DNA from: JANQIO01 sp043513815
Lineage (GTDB): Bacteria > Pseudomonadota > Gammaproteobacteria > Pseudomonadales > Halieaceae
DNA length: 64,000 nucleotides
Assembly: GCA_043513815.1 (NCBI GenBank)
Contig: CP121313.1
Location: forward strand, 2,046,001 to 2,110,000
Reading direction: 5' to 3'
In this document: positions 16,278 to 25,198 of the stretch, in pieces
How positions within the stretch are numbered: the stretch's first letter is position 1
How the letters are laid out: each line of letters begins with the position of its first letter
Program-made: the position numbers and the translations under genes
The notes under the pieces: model-generated
What the model saw: the letters and a program-made list of their open reading frames with translations, nothing else
Told to the model about the DNA's origin: nothing
Databases searched by the model: none

Positions 16278-17107
16278 GCACACTGCTCGCCGAGGGCCAG
16301 CTTCGCAAGATGGTGACCGAACATGCCGAGCCCGTGGCCTACCAGTTACCGCTGGGAGACGCGCGAGTCAATATGAACGAGCTGGTAGGGCAACAGCTGG
16401 TGCTGGAACACCTGGGCAAGATCAGCTGCATCCACTGTGATCGCAACATCAGCAAAAGCTTCAACCAGGGTTATTGCTATCCCTGCTTCACCAGGCTGGC
16501 CCAGTGCGATTCCTGCATCGTGAGTCCCGAGAAGTGTCACTACGAGGCCGGCACCTGCCGGGAGCCGGAGTGGGGGGAGGCCAATTGCATGATCGACCAT
16601 GTGGTCTACCTGGCCAACACTTCGGGGCTCAAGATTGGCATTACCCGCGCCACCCAGGTCCCCACCCGGTGGATGGACCAGGGCGCGATCCAGTCGCTGC
16701 CGATTTTTCGGGTGCAGACGCGACACCAGTCCGGGCTGGTCGAAGTCCTGTTCAAGGATCATGTCAATGATCGCACCAACTGGCGGGCCATGCTCAAGGG
16801 TGAAGTGGAACCGCTGAGTCTGGCAGACGAACGCGATCGCCTTTTTACAGCTACTGCCGACGGCGTCGACGCACTGCAGGCCCGTTTTGGTCTGCAGGCG
16901 GTCACTCGCCTGGAGAATGACCAGGGCTACGAATTTACCTATCCGGTGGCTCAGCACCCCGCCAAGGTCTCGTCCTTCAACCTCGACAAGAACGCGCGGG
17001 TAGAAGGGGAGCTCCACGGCATCAAGGGGCAGTACCTGATCTTCGACACCGGTGTCATCAACATGCGCAAGTACGGCGGCTATCACCTGGCCCTGCACGC
17101 CGCCTAA
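16274..17107 (+). CDS. DUF2797 family protein with zinc-ribbon-like cysteines
   Basis: 277 residues. A cysteine-rich stretch (about residues 52-98) contains CIHCDRNISKSFNQGYCYPC, then CDSC and further single cysteines, arranged like a metal-binding ribbon. It is followed by HVVYLANTSGLKIGITRATQVPTRWMDQGA, which resembles the GIY-YIG type opening (VYLA...KIGIT...R) and is the DUF2797 hallmark. Function unknown; nucleic-acid binding or cleavage is a reasonable guess from the two elements. ATGA overlap with yeaC. The gene sits just before pepN, as in Pseudomonas. Confidence 0.87.
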   Translation: MSTLLAEGQLRKMVTEHAEPVAYQLPLGDARVNMNELVGQQLVLEHLGKISCIHCDRNISKSFNQGYCYPCFTRLAQCDSCIVSPEKCHYEAGTCREPEWGEANCMIDHVVYLANTSGLKIGITRATQVPTRWMDQGAIQSLPIFRVQTRHQSGLVEVLFKDHVNDRTNWRAMLKGEVEPLSLADERDRLFTATADGVDALQARFGLQAVTRLENDQGYEFTYPVAQHPAKVSSFNLDKNARVEGELHGIKGQYLIFDTGVINMRKYGGYHLALHAA

Positions 17108-17137
17108 CCAGCGCAAGGAAAGAAAACGGACAGCAAC

Positions 17138-19765
17138 ATGCGAGACGCACAACCTAACGCGATCTACCTGAAGGACTACCAGCCGCCAGCCTACCTGATC
17201 GACGAGACCCAGCTGGATTTCCAGCTCCATGAGGACCACGCAGTGGTCGACGCGCGCCTGAAGCTACGCCGCAATCCAGATGCCGAAGCCGCTGATGTAC
17301 TGGAGCTGGACGGCGCCGAACTGGAACTGGTGGCCATCGAGATCGACGGCGAGGCGCTGCCCGATGCGGCCTATACCGTGACCGAAGACAAGCTGTGCCT
17401 GCTGTCGCCGCCGGAGCAGTTCGAACTACGCTGCGTCACGCGCATCGCCCCCCAGGACAACACCTCCCTGGAAGGCCTGTACAAATCGCGCACCATGTTC
17501 TGCACCCAGTGCGAAGCGGAGGGTTTTCGCAAGATCACCTACTACCTGGACCGCCCCGATGTCATGAGCGTGTTCACCGTCCGTGTAGAAGCCGAGGCAG
17601 CGCGCTATCCAGTGCTTTTGAGCAACGGTAACCTGATGGACCAGGGTGAGAAAGCCGGTCGTCACTGGACGACCTGGAACGATCCGTTCCCCAAGCCCTC
17701 CTACCTGTTCGCACTGGTCGCCGGAGAACTGCAGCGGGTCAGTGACCGCTTCGTTACCGCGAGTGGACGTGAAGTGGCGTTGCACATCTATGTGGAAGCG
17801 AAAGACCTCGACAAGTGCGGGCACGCCATGGACTCTCTCAAGCATTCCATGCGCTGGGACGAGGAAGTGTTCGGCCGCGAGTACGACCTCGATGTGTTCA
17901 ATATTGTCGCGGTGGATGATTTCAACATGGGGGCCATGGAAAACAAGAGCCTCAATATTTTCAATACGTCCTGTGTCCTGGCCCACCCTGACACCACCAC
18001 AGACCAAGCCTTCCAGCGGGTGGAGGCGGTTGTAGCTCACGAGTATTTTCACAACTGGTCCGGCAACCGCGTGACCTGCCGCGACTGGTTCCAGCTCAGT
18101 CTGAAAGAGGGCTTCACGGTGTTCCGCGACGCGGAGTTTTCCGCCGACATGGGTTCGCGAGCGGTCAAGCGGGTAGAGGACGCCAACGTTCTGCGCGCCA
18201 TTCAGTTTGCCGAGGACGCGGGACCGATGGCGCACCCCGTTCGGCCCGATTCCTATATCGAGATCTCCAACTTCTACACCGTGACTATCTATGAAAAGGG
18301 TGCCGAGGTGGTGCGGATGATTCACACGCTGCTGGGCCCCGAGGACTTCCGGCGCGGATCGGACCTGTATTTCCAGCGTCACGACGGCAAGGCGGTGACC
18401 TGCGACGACTTTGTAGAGGCCATGGAAGACGCGAGCGGTCGAGACCTGGGCCAGTTCAGGCGCTGGTACAGCCAGGCAGGTACGCCGGAGCTCACCGTGT
18501 CAGATGACTGGGACTCGGAGGGTGGCCGCTACACCCTGACAGTTTCCCAGTATTGCCCGCCGACGCCGGGGCAAGCTGACAAGCTGCCGTTTCTCATTCC
18601 CCTCAAGATAGGCTTGTTGGGTGAGGCGGGCAGTCTGCGCCTCAGTCTGGCGGGGCAGGAAGACGATCCTGAGACAGGGGACAACACCAGCCGGGTACTG
18701 GAGCTGACCGAGGACAGCCAGCAGTTTACCTTCACCGGCCTGCCGGAACGGCCGGTTCCTTCGCTGCTGCGGGAATTCTCGGCGCCGGTCAAACTGCATT
18801 ATCCATACTCCCGGGAACAGCTGGCCTTTATAATGAGCCGCGACAGCGATGGCTTCAGCCGCTGGGATGCCAGCCAGCAACTCGCCATTCAGGTGATCGG
18901 CGACGCCCAGTCAGGCTCCGTCGATTCACTGTTGATAGACGCAATGGGTGACCTGCTGGCGGACACAGCGCTGGACCCGGCCATGGTTGCGGAGACGCTG
19001 CGCATGCCCAGCGAGAACTACCTTGCGGACCTCGCCAACCCGGTCGACGTGGAGGCCATCCATCGCGGCCGCCAGGCGGTGCGCTGTGCCATCGGTGAAC
19101 AGTTGCAGGCAGTGCTCGAGCAGCGCTACCACGGCCTGGCCAGCAGCGAACCTTACCGGGCGGATTCCGACCAGGTGGCGGCACGCAGCCTGCGCAATAC
19201 CTGCCTGGCGTACCTGGCTCAGGCGGGTGAAGCCGGTGTTGAGCTGGCGCTCGAGCAATACCAGCAGGCCGGCAACATGACCGACCGACAGGCGGCACTG
19301 ACCACGGTAGTGAACTGTGGCTCCGAAGATCAGCGCGCACAGCTGCTGGAAGACTTCTACCAGACCTGGCAGCACGAGTCCCTGGTGGTCAACCAGTGGT
19401 TCCAGGTGCAGGCCCTGTGTCCGCAACCGGGCAATCTCGAGCGGGTGCGCAAGCTGATGGAGCATTCGGCCTTTTCGATGCGCAACCCCAATAAGGTACG
19501 CGCTCTGGTCGGCGCCTTCTGTTCAGCCAACCCGATTAATTTCCACCGCGCCGACGGCGCCGGCTACCAGCTATTGCTCGACGTTGTCGCAGAACTGAAT
19601 GCCGCCAATCCGCAGATTGCGTCACGCCTGCTGACGCCGTTGACGCGCTGGCGTCGCTATGGCGCGCGTAGCGAACAGATGCGGGCAGCGCTGGAGTCCA
19701 TTGCCGGACTGCCCTCACTGTCAAAAGACGTTTATGAGGTAGTGACCAAGTCGCTCGCTGATTGA
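17138..19765 (+). CDS. pepN: Aminopeptidase N (M1 family)
   Basis: 875 residues, the usual size of the bacterial PepN type. The exopeptidase motif GAMEN is at 265-269; the zinc site is HEYFH 301-305 with E324 (HEXXH-x18-E), E302 being the general base. N-terminal beta domain, catalytic thermolysin-like domain, then the Ig-like and long helical C-terminal domains (C terminus LPSLSKDVYEVVTKSLAD). It removes N-terminal residues from peptides in the cytoplasm, finishing protein turnover. AAGGAAAG lies upstream of the ATG. Confidence 0.97.
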   Translation: MRDAQPNAIYLKDYQPPAYLIDETQLDFQLHEDHAVVDARLKLRRNPDAEAADVLELDGAELELVAIEIDGEALPDAAYTVTEDKLCLLSPPEQFELRCVTRIAPQDNTSLEGLYKSRTMFCTQCEAEGFRKITYYLDRPDVMSVFTVRVEAEAARYPVLLSNGNLMDQGEKAGRHWTTWNDPFPKPSYLFALVAGELQRVSDRFVTASGREVALHIYVEAKDLDKCGHAMDSLKHSMRWDEEVFGREYDLDVFNIVAVDDFNMGAMENKSLNIFNTSCVLAHPDTTTDQAFQRVEAVVAHEYFHNWSGNRVTCRDWFQLSLKEGFTVFRDAEFSADMGSRAVKRVEDANVLRAIQFAEDAGPMAHPVRPDSYIEISNFYTVTIYEKGAEVVRMIHTLLGPEDFRRGSDLYFQRHDGKAVTCDDFVEAMEDASGRDLGQFRRWYSQAGTPELTVSDDWDSEGGRYTLTVSQYCPPTPGQADKLPFLIPLKIGLLGEAGSLRLSLAGQEDDPETGDNTSRVLELTEDSQQFTFTGLPERPVPSLLREFSAPVKLHYPYSREQLAFIMSRDSDGFSRWDASQQLAIQVIGDAQSGSVDSLLIDAMGDLLADTALDPAMVAETLRMPSENYLADLANPVDVEAIHRGRQAVRCAIGEQLQAVLEQRYHGLASSEPYRADSDQVAARSLRNTCLAYLAQAGEAGVELALEQYQQAGNMTDRQAALTTVVNCGSEDQRAQLLEDFYQTWQHESLVVNQWFQVQALCPQPGNLERVRKLMEHSAFSMRNPNKVRALVGAFCSANPINFHRADGAGYQLLLDVVAELNAANPQIASRLLTPLTRWRRYGARSEQMRAALESIAGLPSLSKDVYEVVTKSLAD

Positions 19766-19835
19766 GCACGGCAGGGCGCCGCATTTGAAGCGCGGCGGTC
19801 TACACTTACCTTAGTCCATTGCACCGGGGGAAACG

Positions 19836-22800
19836 ATGAGCTGGGACAAGGGCAAAAAAAAACTGCTACATGAACTGAAGCAGATGATATCCAGCCGGGC
19901 TGAGCCAGCCCACGCTATAGCGCTGGATGCGCTTGCGCGTACTTTTTTCCGCAGCTTTCCCGCAGAGGATCTGCGAGATGGCGACGTCGACAACCTGTAT
20001 GGATTTATTTACGGCGCGTTCCGTTCACTTCAGCAGTGGGATGACGCGGATGCAAGGGTAAGCATCTTCAGTCCCGATCTGGAGAAGCACGGCTGGGAAA
20101 GCAACCACACGGTTGTGGTTATCCTGTCCAGGGACATGCCGTTTCTGCTGGACTCGGCCCGCGGCGAATTGAACCGTCGCAATGCCAATATCCACAAACT
20201 ACACGGCCAGAATTTCGGGATAGAGCGCGATGCAGAGGGCAAGCTCACCGGTATTCTCAGCGAGCGTGAAGGTCAGGTCATAAGCCTGATCTACTTTGAG
20301 ATCGACCGCAGCACCGACGCTCTTGAAATTGAGGAAATGCAGACCGCTTTGCTGGATATTCTCTCCGAGGTCAGCTGCGTGGTGGACGACTTCAGTGCCA
20401 TGCGCGAGAAACTGGCAGAGGTCACTGCCATGGTGGCCGCAGACAGCAAAGTCGACAAACAGCAACGCGCCGAACACGAAGCCTTCCTGCGCTGGATCGA
20501 CGACAACCACATGACGATGCTCGGCTACGAATGCCTGGGCGTGCAATACAGCGGCGACCAGCCTCGGGTCATGGATATCCAGGATACACGGCTGGGCCTG
20601 CTGAGGCTGCGAGGCACCAGCGGTCAGCAGGATCTGGCGGGCGAGCTGGAAGCGGCAGAGCACAATGGCATCGACATGCTGGACCGGCAGATCACATTTG
20701 CCAAATCCCGCAAGCGCTCGCGGGTCCACCGATTTGCCTATCCCGACTACCTGGAGGTCAACCAGTACGACGACAGTGGCAAGGTCATCCTGCAGCACCG
20801 CTTCATGGGGCTTTATACGTTCTCGGTTTACAGCGAGAGCCCCACGCTGATACCCATTGTCAGGCTCAAGGTGCAGCAGGTAATGGCTATGTCGGGGCTG
20901 GACATGAGCAATCACGAAGGCCGGGAGTTGGCGCGGGTACTGGAGCTGTTTCCCCGCGATGAGCTGTTCCAGGGCAGCGTTGAGGAGCTTTACCGCATGT
21001 CGACAGCGGTGAACCAGCTGCAGGAGCGTCGCCGTATCCGCCTGTTTGCGCGTCCCGACGTCCACGGCAAGTTCTTCAGTTGCATGGTCTACATGCCCCG
21101 GGATCGCTACACCACCGAGAAGCGCCTCGCGATCCAGAATCTGCTGTTCGAATCGCTGGGCGGCATCGAGAGCGAATTCACCACGTTCTTTACCGAGTCG
21201 GTACTGGTGCGGATTCACTTCGTGTTGTTGCTGGACCCGAATCGCAAGCTGGAATACGACCTGCAGGAGCTGGAAGCTGCGGTCATCGAAACCACCCAGG
21301 ACTGGGTAGACCGACTGCGCGACAGACTGGTCGAGGAGTATGGGGAAGAACACGGCGCCGAGTACGCGGATCGATTCGGCGCGGGTTTCCCGGCGGGCTA
21401 TCGGGATCAGTTCGATTCCCGTGTGGCGGTGATGGACCTCGGTCGCATCCTATCCGTTTGTAACGGCCGACGACTGGAAATGAGTTTCTATCGGATGGTG
21501 GATGAGGACGACAGCCACCTGCGTTTCCGCCTGTTCCAGCACGGCACGGCGCTGCCGTTGTCGGACGTGTTGCCCATTCTTGAAAACCTCGGCTTGAGAG
21601 TGATTGCCGAGAACCCCTACGAGGTGCGCGACAAGGATGGCGAAGTGTTCTGGATCCAGGACTTCAGCCTGATGTATGCCCTCGGTAGCAGTGTTGACGT
21701 CGATGCGGTTCGCGGTGAGTTTACCGACGCCTTCGAGCGCATCTGGTTTGGCGAAGCCGAGAGCGATGCTTTCAATCGCCTGCTGCTGGGCACACAGATG
21801 AACTGGCGCGAAGTGGCCGTGCTGCGTGCCTATGCCAAATACCTCAAGCAGATCAATTTCCAGTTCAGCACCGACTATATTGCCGAAACGCTGGAAGAGC
21901 ACCTGCATATCACCGGTTCGATTGTCGAGCTGTTCCTGACCCGCTTCGACCCCGAGCTGGAGGGTGGAGATGACTGGCGCCTGTCCCGGGAACAGGAGGT
22001 GATCAACCGCGTCATCGAATCCCTGGAGCAGGTCCCGAACCTGGGCCAGGACCGCATCATTCGACAATACCTCGCATTGATCCAGGCCACACTGCGCACC
22101 AACTTTTTTCAACGTGATGGTGAGGGCCGGCGCAAGAACTACATCGCCCTCAAGATGCAGCCTGCGACCATCCCGGATATGCCCAAGCCGCGCCCGGCAT
22201 ACGAAATCTTTGTGTATTCGCCCCAGGTGGAGGGCGTGCACTTGCGCGGCGGCAAGGTCGCCCGCGGTGGTTTGCGATGGTCGGACCGTCACGAGGATTT
22301 CCGCACCGAAGTGCTGGGCCTCGTCAAGGCGCAGCAGGTCAAGAACGCGGTGATTGTGCCCGTCGGCGCCAAGGGTGGCTTCGTGTCCAAGCGGCCGCTC
22401 GGCAATGCCGGCCGCGAGGAAGTGCTCGCCGAGGGCATTGCCTGCTACCAGACCTTCATCCGCGGTCTGCTGGATGTCACCGACAATCTTGTGGAAGGCG
22501 CCATTGAGCCTCCGCCCCAGGTGGTGCGCAAGGATGACGATGACCCATACCTGGTGGTTGCGGCCGATAAGGGCACGGCCACTTTCAGCGATATTGCCAA
22601 TGCCATTTCGGCGGAGTACGGCCACTGGCTTGGAGATGCTTTCGCCTCCGGTGGCAGTGCCGGCTATGACCACAAGAAAATGGGTATTACCGCCAGGGGT
22701 GCCTGGGTATCCGTGCAGCGTCACTTCCGGGAAATGGGCATCAACTGCCAGGAGACCGAGTTCACCGTTGTGGGCATCGGTGATATGGGTGGCGATGTGT

Positions 22801-24668
22801 TCGGCAACGGCATGCTGCTGTCACGGACGATACAGCTGGTGGCTGCTTTCAATCACCTGCATATCTTTATTGACCCGAACCCGGACGCGGCGGCCACGTT
22901 CGAGGAGCGCGAACGCCTGTTCGCCATGGAGCGCTCAACCTGGGAAGACTTCAACAGCGAGTTGATTTCTGCGGGTGGTGGCATCTTTTCACGCAGTGCC
23001 AAGGCGATTCCCATCAGTCCGCAGATGCAGGAGCGCTTTGGCATCGATGTCCAGACGCTGACGCCCACCGAGTTGATCACCGCCTGCCTCAAGGCGCGGG
23101 TGGACCTGCTCTGGAACGGGGGCATTGGCACCTACGTCAAGGCCAGCAGCGAGCAGCATGCCGATGTCGGCGACAAGGCCAACGACGGGCTGCGGGTCGA
23201 CGGCCGCGACTTGCGCTGCCTGGTGGTGGGAGAGGGCGGGAACCTCGGGCTGACCCAATTGGGTCGCGTGGAATACGCCTTGAACGGCGGTCGCTGCAAC
23301 ACGGACTTTATCGACAACGCGGGCGGTGTGGACTGCTCTGATCACGAGGTCAATATCAAGATCCTGCTGAACAGCGTGGTCGCGCGCGGTGATCTGACCG
23401 CCAAGCACCGCAATCGCCTGCTGGAAGAAATGACCGACAGCATCAGTGAGCTGGTGCTGGGCAACAACTATTTGCAAACCCAGGCCATCAGCCTCGCGGA
23501 AAGCGAGTCGGCGCGTCGTATCGGAGAGTACACGCGTCTGATCCAGCGGCTGGAGGAAAATGGCCGGCTGGACCGGCAGTTGGAATTCCTGCCTAGCGAC
23601 GAGGAGCTGGTCGAGCGCCGCGGCAATGGCCTGGGTCTGACCCGGCCGGAACTGTCAGTACTGGTGTCCTACAGCAAGGCCATTCTCAAGGAACAGCTCG
23701 GGGCATCGGATATTCCCGACGATAGCTACCTTGCGCGGGCCATGGAAGGCGCCTTCCCGCAGCGCATTCTCGATGATTACGGCGAGGACATTCACGGTCA
23801 CGGCCTGCGCCGCGAGATTATTGCCACCCAGATTGCCAACGATATGATCAACCGAGTCGGTGTCAGCTTTGTGGGCCGGATGATGGTGTCGACCGGGGCG
23901 ACGACCCCGGAAGTGGCGCGGGCCTATGTTACAGCGCGGGAGATTTTTGGCCTGCCGCGCCAGTGGCAGGCGATAGAGGCAATGGACTACGAGGTCGCTA
24001 GTGACGTGCAGAGCGACATCATGGCGGAATTGGTGCGCCTGATGCGCCGGGCCAGTCGCTGGTTGTTGCGCAACCGGCGTATTCAGCTGGACCCGGCCCA
24101 GGCGATTGCCGAATTCCAGCCGGGGGTAGAGGAGCTGGAGTCTGCCTTGCCAGGCCTGCTGGCCGGCGGCGCGGAAGCGGCGGTGAAGGCGCGTTACCAG
24201 CAGTTGACCGCGCAGAATGTCAGCAGCGAGCTGGCCCAGTTTGCCGCCGGCAGCCAGTACCTGTATGCGGCGATGGGCATTATCGAGGCCTCGCGCAATA
24301 CCGACGCCACGGCCCTGGAAGTCGCGGAGCTGTTCTTCAAACTGGGAGAAAAGCTGGATCTGGACTGGTTCGCAGCGCAGGTAATGGCGACCAAGGTCGA
24401 AAACGAATGGCAGGCGCTGGCGCGGGACACCTACCTGGAGGATCTGGAGTGGCAGCAACGTTCCCTGGCGGTGGGGGCTCTGAAGCACATTTGTGAAAAG
24501 CGCGACGCCGAGTTGTGTATTGAGCGCTGGATGGAGCAGGAGGCGGTGTTGATCGGTCGCTGGCAGAATATGTTGACCGAGCTACACGCGACAAAGGCCC
24601 CGGATTTCGCCATGTTCGCCGTCGCCAACCGGGAGCTGCTGGACCTGGCGCAGAGTAGCCTCCATTAA
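19836..24668 (+). CDS. gdhB: NAD-specific glutamate dehydrogenase, 180-kDa type
   Basis: 1610 residues, the size of the large NAD-GDH class first described in Streptomyces and Pseudomonas. It converts glutamate to 2-oxoglutarate and ammonium, a catabolic step. The N-terminal ~700 residues contain the ACT-like regulatory domains (ILSRDMPFLLDSARGELNRRN near the start). The catalytic core begins near residue 780, with GGLRWSDRHEDFRTEVLGLVKAQQVKNAVIVPVGAKGGF ending near residue 848. The nucleotide-binding glycine motif VGIGDMGGDVFGNGML is at about 978-993. The C-terminal region is all-helical. It has its own promoter region in the 70 bases after pepN. Confidence 0.95.
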   Translation: MSWDKGKKKLLHELKQMISSRAEPAHAIALDALARTFFRSFPAEDLRDGDVDNLYGFIYGAFRSLQQWDDADARVSIFSPDLEKHGWESNHTVVVILSRDMPFLLDSARGELNRRNANIHKLHGQNFGIERDAEGKLTGILSEREGQVISLIYFEIDRSTDALEIEEMQTALLDILSEVSCVVDDFSAMREKLAEVTAMVAADSKVDKQQRAEHEAFLRWIDDNHMTMLGYECLGVQYSGDQPRVMDIQDTRLGLLRLRGTSGQQDLAGELEAAEHNGIDMLDRQITFAKSRKRSRVHRFAYPDYLEVNQYDDSGKVILQHRFMGLYTFSVYSESPTLIPIVRLKVQQVMAMSGLDMSNHEGRELARVLELFPRDELFQGSVEELYRMSTAVNQLQERRRIRLFARPDVHGKFFSCMVYMPRDRYTTEKRLAIQNLLFESLGGIESEFTTFFTESVLVRIHFVLLLDPNRKLEYDLQELEAAVIETTQDWVDRLRDRLVEEYGEEHGAEYADRFGAGFPAGYRDQFDSRVAVMDLGRILSVCNGRRLEMSFYRMVDEDDSHLRFRLFQHGTALPLSDVLPILENLGLRVIAENPYEVRDKDGEVFWIQDFSLMYALGSSVDVDAVRGEFTDAFERIWFGEAESDAFNRLLLGTQMNWREVAVLRAYAKYLKQINFQFSTDYIAETLEEHLHITGSIVELFLTRFDPELEGGDDWRLSREQEVINRVIESLEQVPNLGQDRIIRQYLALIQATLRTNFFQRDGEGRRKNYIALKMQPATIPDMPKPRPAYEIFVYSPQVEGVHLRGGKVARGGLRWSDRHEDFRTEVLGLVKAQQVKNAVIVPVGAKGGFVSKRPLGNAGREEVLAEGIACYQTFIRGLLDVTDNLVEGAIEPPPQVVRKDDDDPYLVVAADKGTATFSDIANAISAEYGHWLGDAFASGGSAGYDHKKMGITARGAWVSVQRHFREMGINCQETEFTVVGIGDMGGDVFGNGMLLSRTIQLVAAFNHLHIFIDPNPDAAATFEERERLFAMERSTWEDFNSELISAGGGIFSRSAKAIPISPQMQERFGIDVQTLTPTELITACLKARVDLLWNGGIGTYVKASSEQHADVGDKANDGLRVDGRDLRCLVVGEGGNLGLTQLGRVEYALNGGRCNTDFIDNAGGVDCSDHEVNIKILLNSVVARGDLTAKHRNRLLEEMTDSISELVLGNNYLQTQAISLAESESARRIGEYTRLIQRLEENGRLDRQLEFLPSDEELVERRGNGLGLTRPELSVLVSYSKAILKEQLGASDIPDDSYLARAMEGAFPQRILDDYGEDIHGHGLRREIIATQIANDMINRVGVSFVGRMMVSTGATTPEVARAYVTAREIFGLPRQWQAIEAMDYEVASDVQSDIMAELVRLMRRASRWLLRNRRIQLDPAQAIAEFQPGVEELESALPGLLAGGAEAAVKARYQQLTAQNVSSELAQFAAGSQYLYAAMGIIEASRNTDATALEVAELFFKLGEKLDLDWFAAQVMATKVENEWQALARDTYLEDLEWQQRSLAVGALKHICEKRDAELCIERWMEQEAVLIGRWQNMLTELHATKAPDFAMFAVANRELLDLAQSSLH

Positions 24669-24761
24669 GCCTGCACGGCTGCCAGGCATAATTGGTGATG
24701 CCGGTCGGACAGCCTTGAGCGGTTCGGTACACATCGCCCGCCGCGGCATATCGACCGGAAT

Positions 24762-24821
24762 ACGAAAGACTGCCGCACGAAAGGCTGCTTTACGAAAGGC
24801 TGCTATACGAAAGGCTACTGT
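24762..24821. repeat. Tandem repeat, four units of exactly 15 bases
   Basis: Units ACGAAAGACTGCCGC, ACGAAAGGCTGCTTT, ACGAAAGGCTGCTAT and ACGAAAGGCTACTGT at 24762, 24777, 24792 and 24807. The first eight or so bases are almost invariant, the last three vary. It sits next to the stem-loop that follows rmf. Confidence 0.9.
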
Positions 24822-24822
24822 C

Positions 24823-24841
24823 GCCGGGCCAAAAGCCCGGC
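24823..24841 (-). terminator. Stem-loop downstream of rmf
   Basis: GCCGGGC-CAAAA-GCCCGGC, 7 bp stem, 26 bases beyond the rmf stop on the minus strand. On that strand the loop is U-rich but the tail is not, so it may be a processing or stability element rather than a strong terminator. Confidence 0.45.
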
Positions 24842-24867
24842 TGCTCCTGATTGGTCGGAGTGTTGCC

Positions 24868-25071
24868 TTACTGCTGGAGTTCGCAGTGTACGCCGTTAAC
24901 GCCGGTAAAGCCGTCGCGGTTATCGCTGCGGCCTTCGCGCCAGCCCGATAGCCAGTATTGACGTGCTTGTTCAGCGTTGTGTGGGCAGGTATCCATGGGG
25001 CGTCCAACCAGCCCTGCCTGGTAACCCCTGTGATATGCGCGGTCGTTCATATCCCTTTTCTGTCGCTTCAT
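24868..25071 (-). CDS. rmf: Ribosome modulation factor
   Basis: 67 residues: MKRQKRDMNDRAYHRGYQAGLVGRP then CPHNAEQARQYWLSGWREGRSDN. This matches Rmf of E. coli almost position by position (MKRQKRD, RGYQAG, GR, CP, WLxGWRE), with a 10-12 residue C-terminal extension. Rmf dimerises 70S ribosomes into inactive 100S particles in stationary phase. The second ATG (25071) is chosen because GGAGG abuts the first one at 25083; spacing to the second is 12 bases. It is divergent from rlmL, the same neighbour as in Pseudomonas. Confidence 0.93.
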   Translation of the reverse strand: MKRQKRDMNDRAYHRGYQAGLVGRPMDTCPHNAEQARQYWLSGWREGRSDNRDGFTGVNGVHCELQQ

Positions 25072-25198
25072 GCTCGCTCGCATCCTCCCGATCAGTCGTC
25101 GATTACCCTGCGTTACGAACCTCTAACATACAGAACTCCATTCGACGGCCGCCAACATTTATTTGTTATAAACATTCGAGGACTTATAGTTCCCAAAG

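Larger units (their letters stand above)
24669..24867. other. Gap between gdhB and rmf (convergent), repeat-containing
   Basis: Convergent 3' ends meet here. The gap holds a four-copy 15-base repeat and a GC-rich stem-loop, listed separately; frames that run through the repeat on either strand show only repeat-born residues and are not counted as genes. Confidence 0.5.

Noticed and set aside
24582..25007. Open frames on both strands through the 15-base repeats (also 24715-24951 forward)
   Set aside because: They overlap gdhB or rmf, and their sequence is mainly repeat-derived (RKAA- or FRKAA-type runs).
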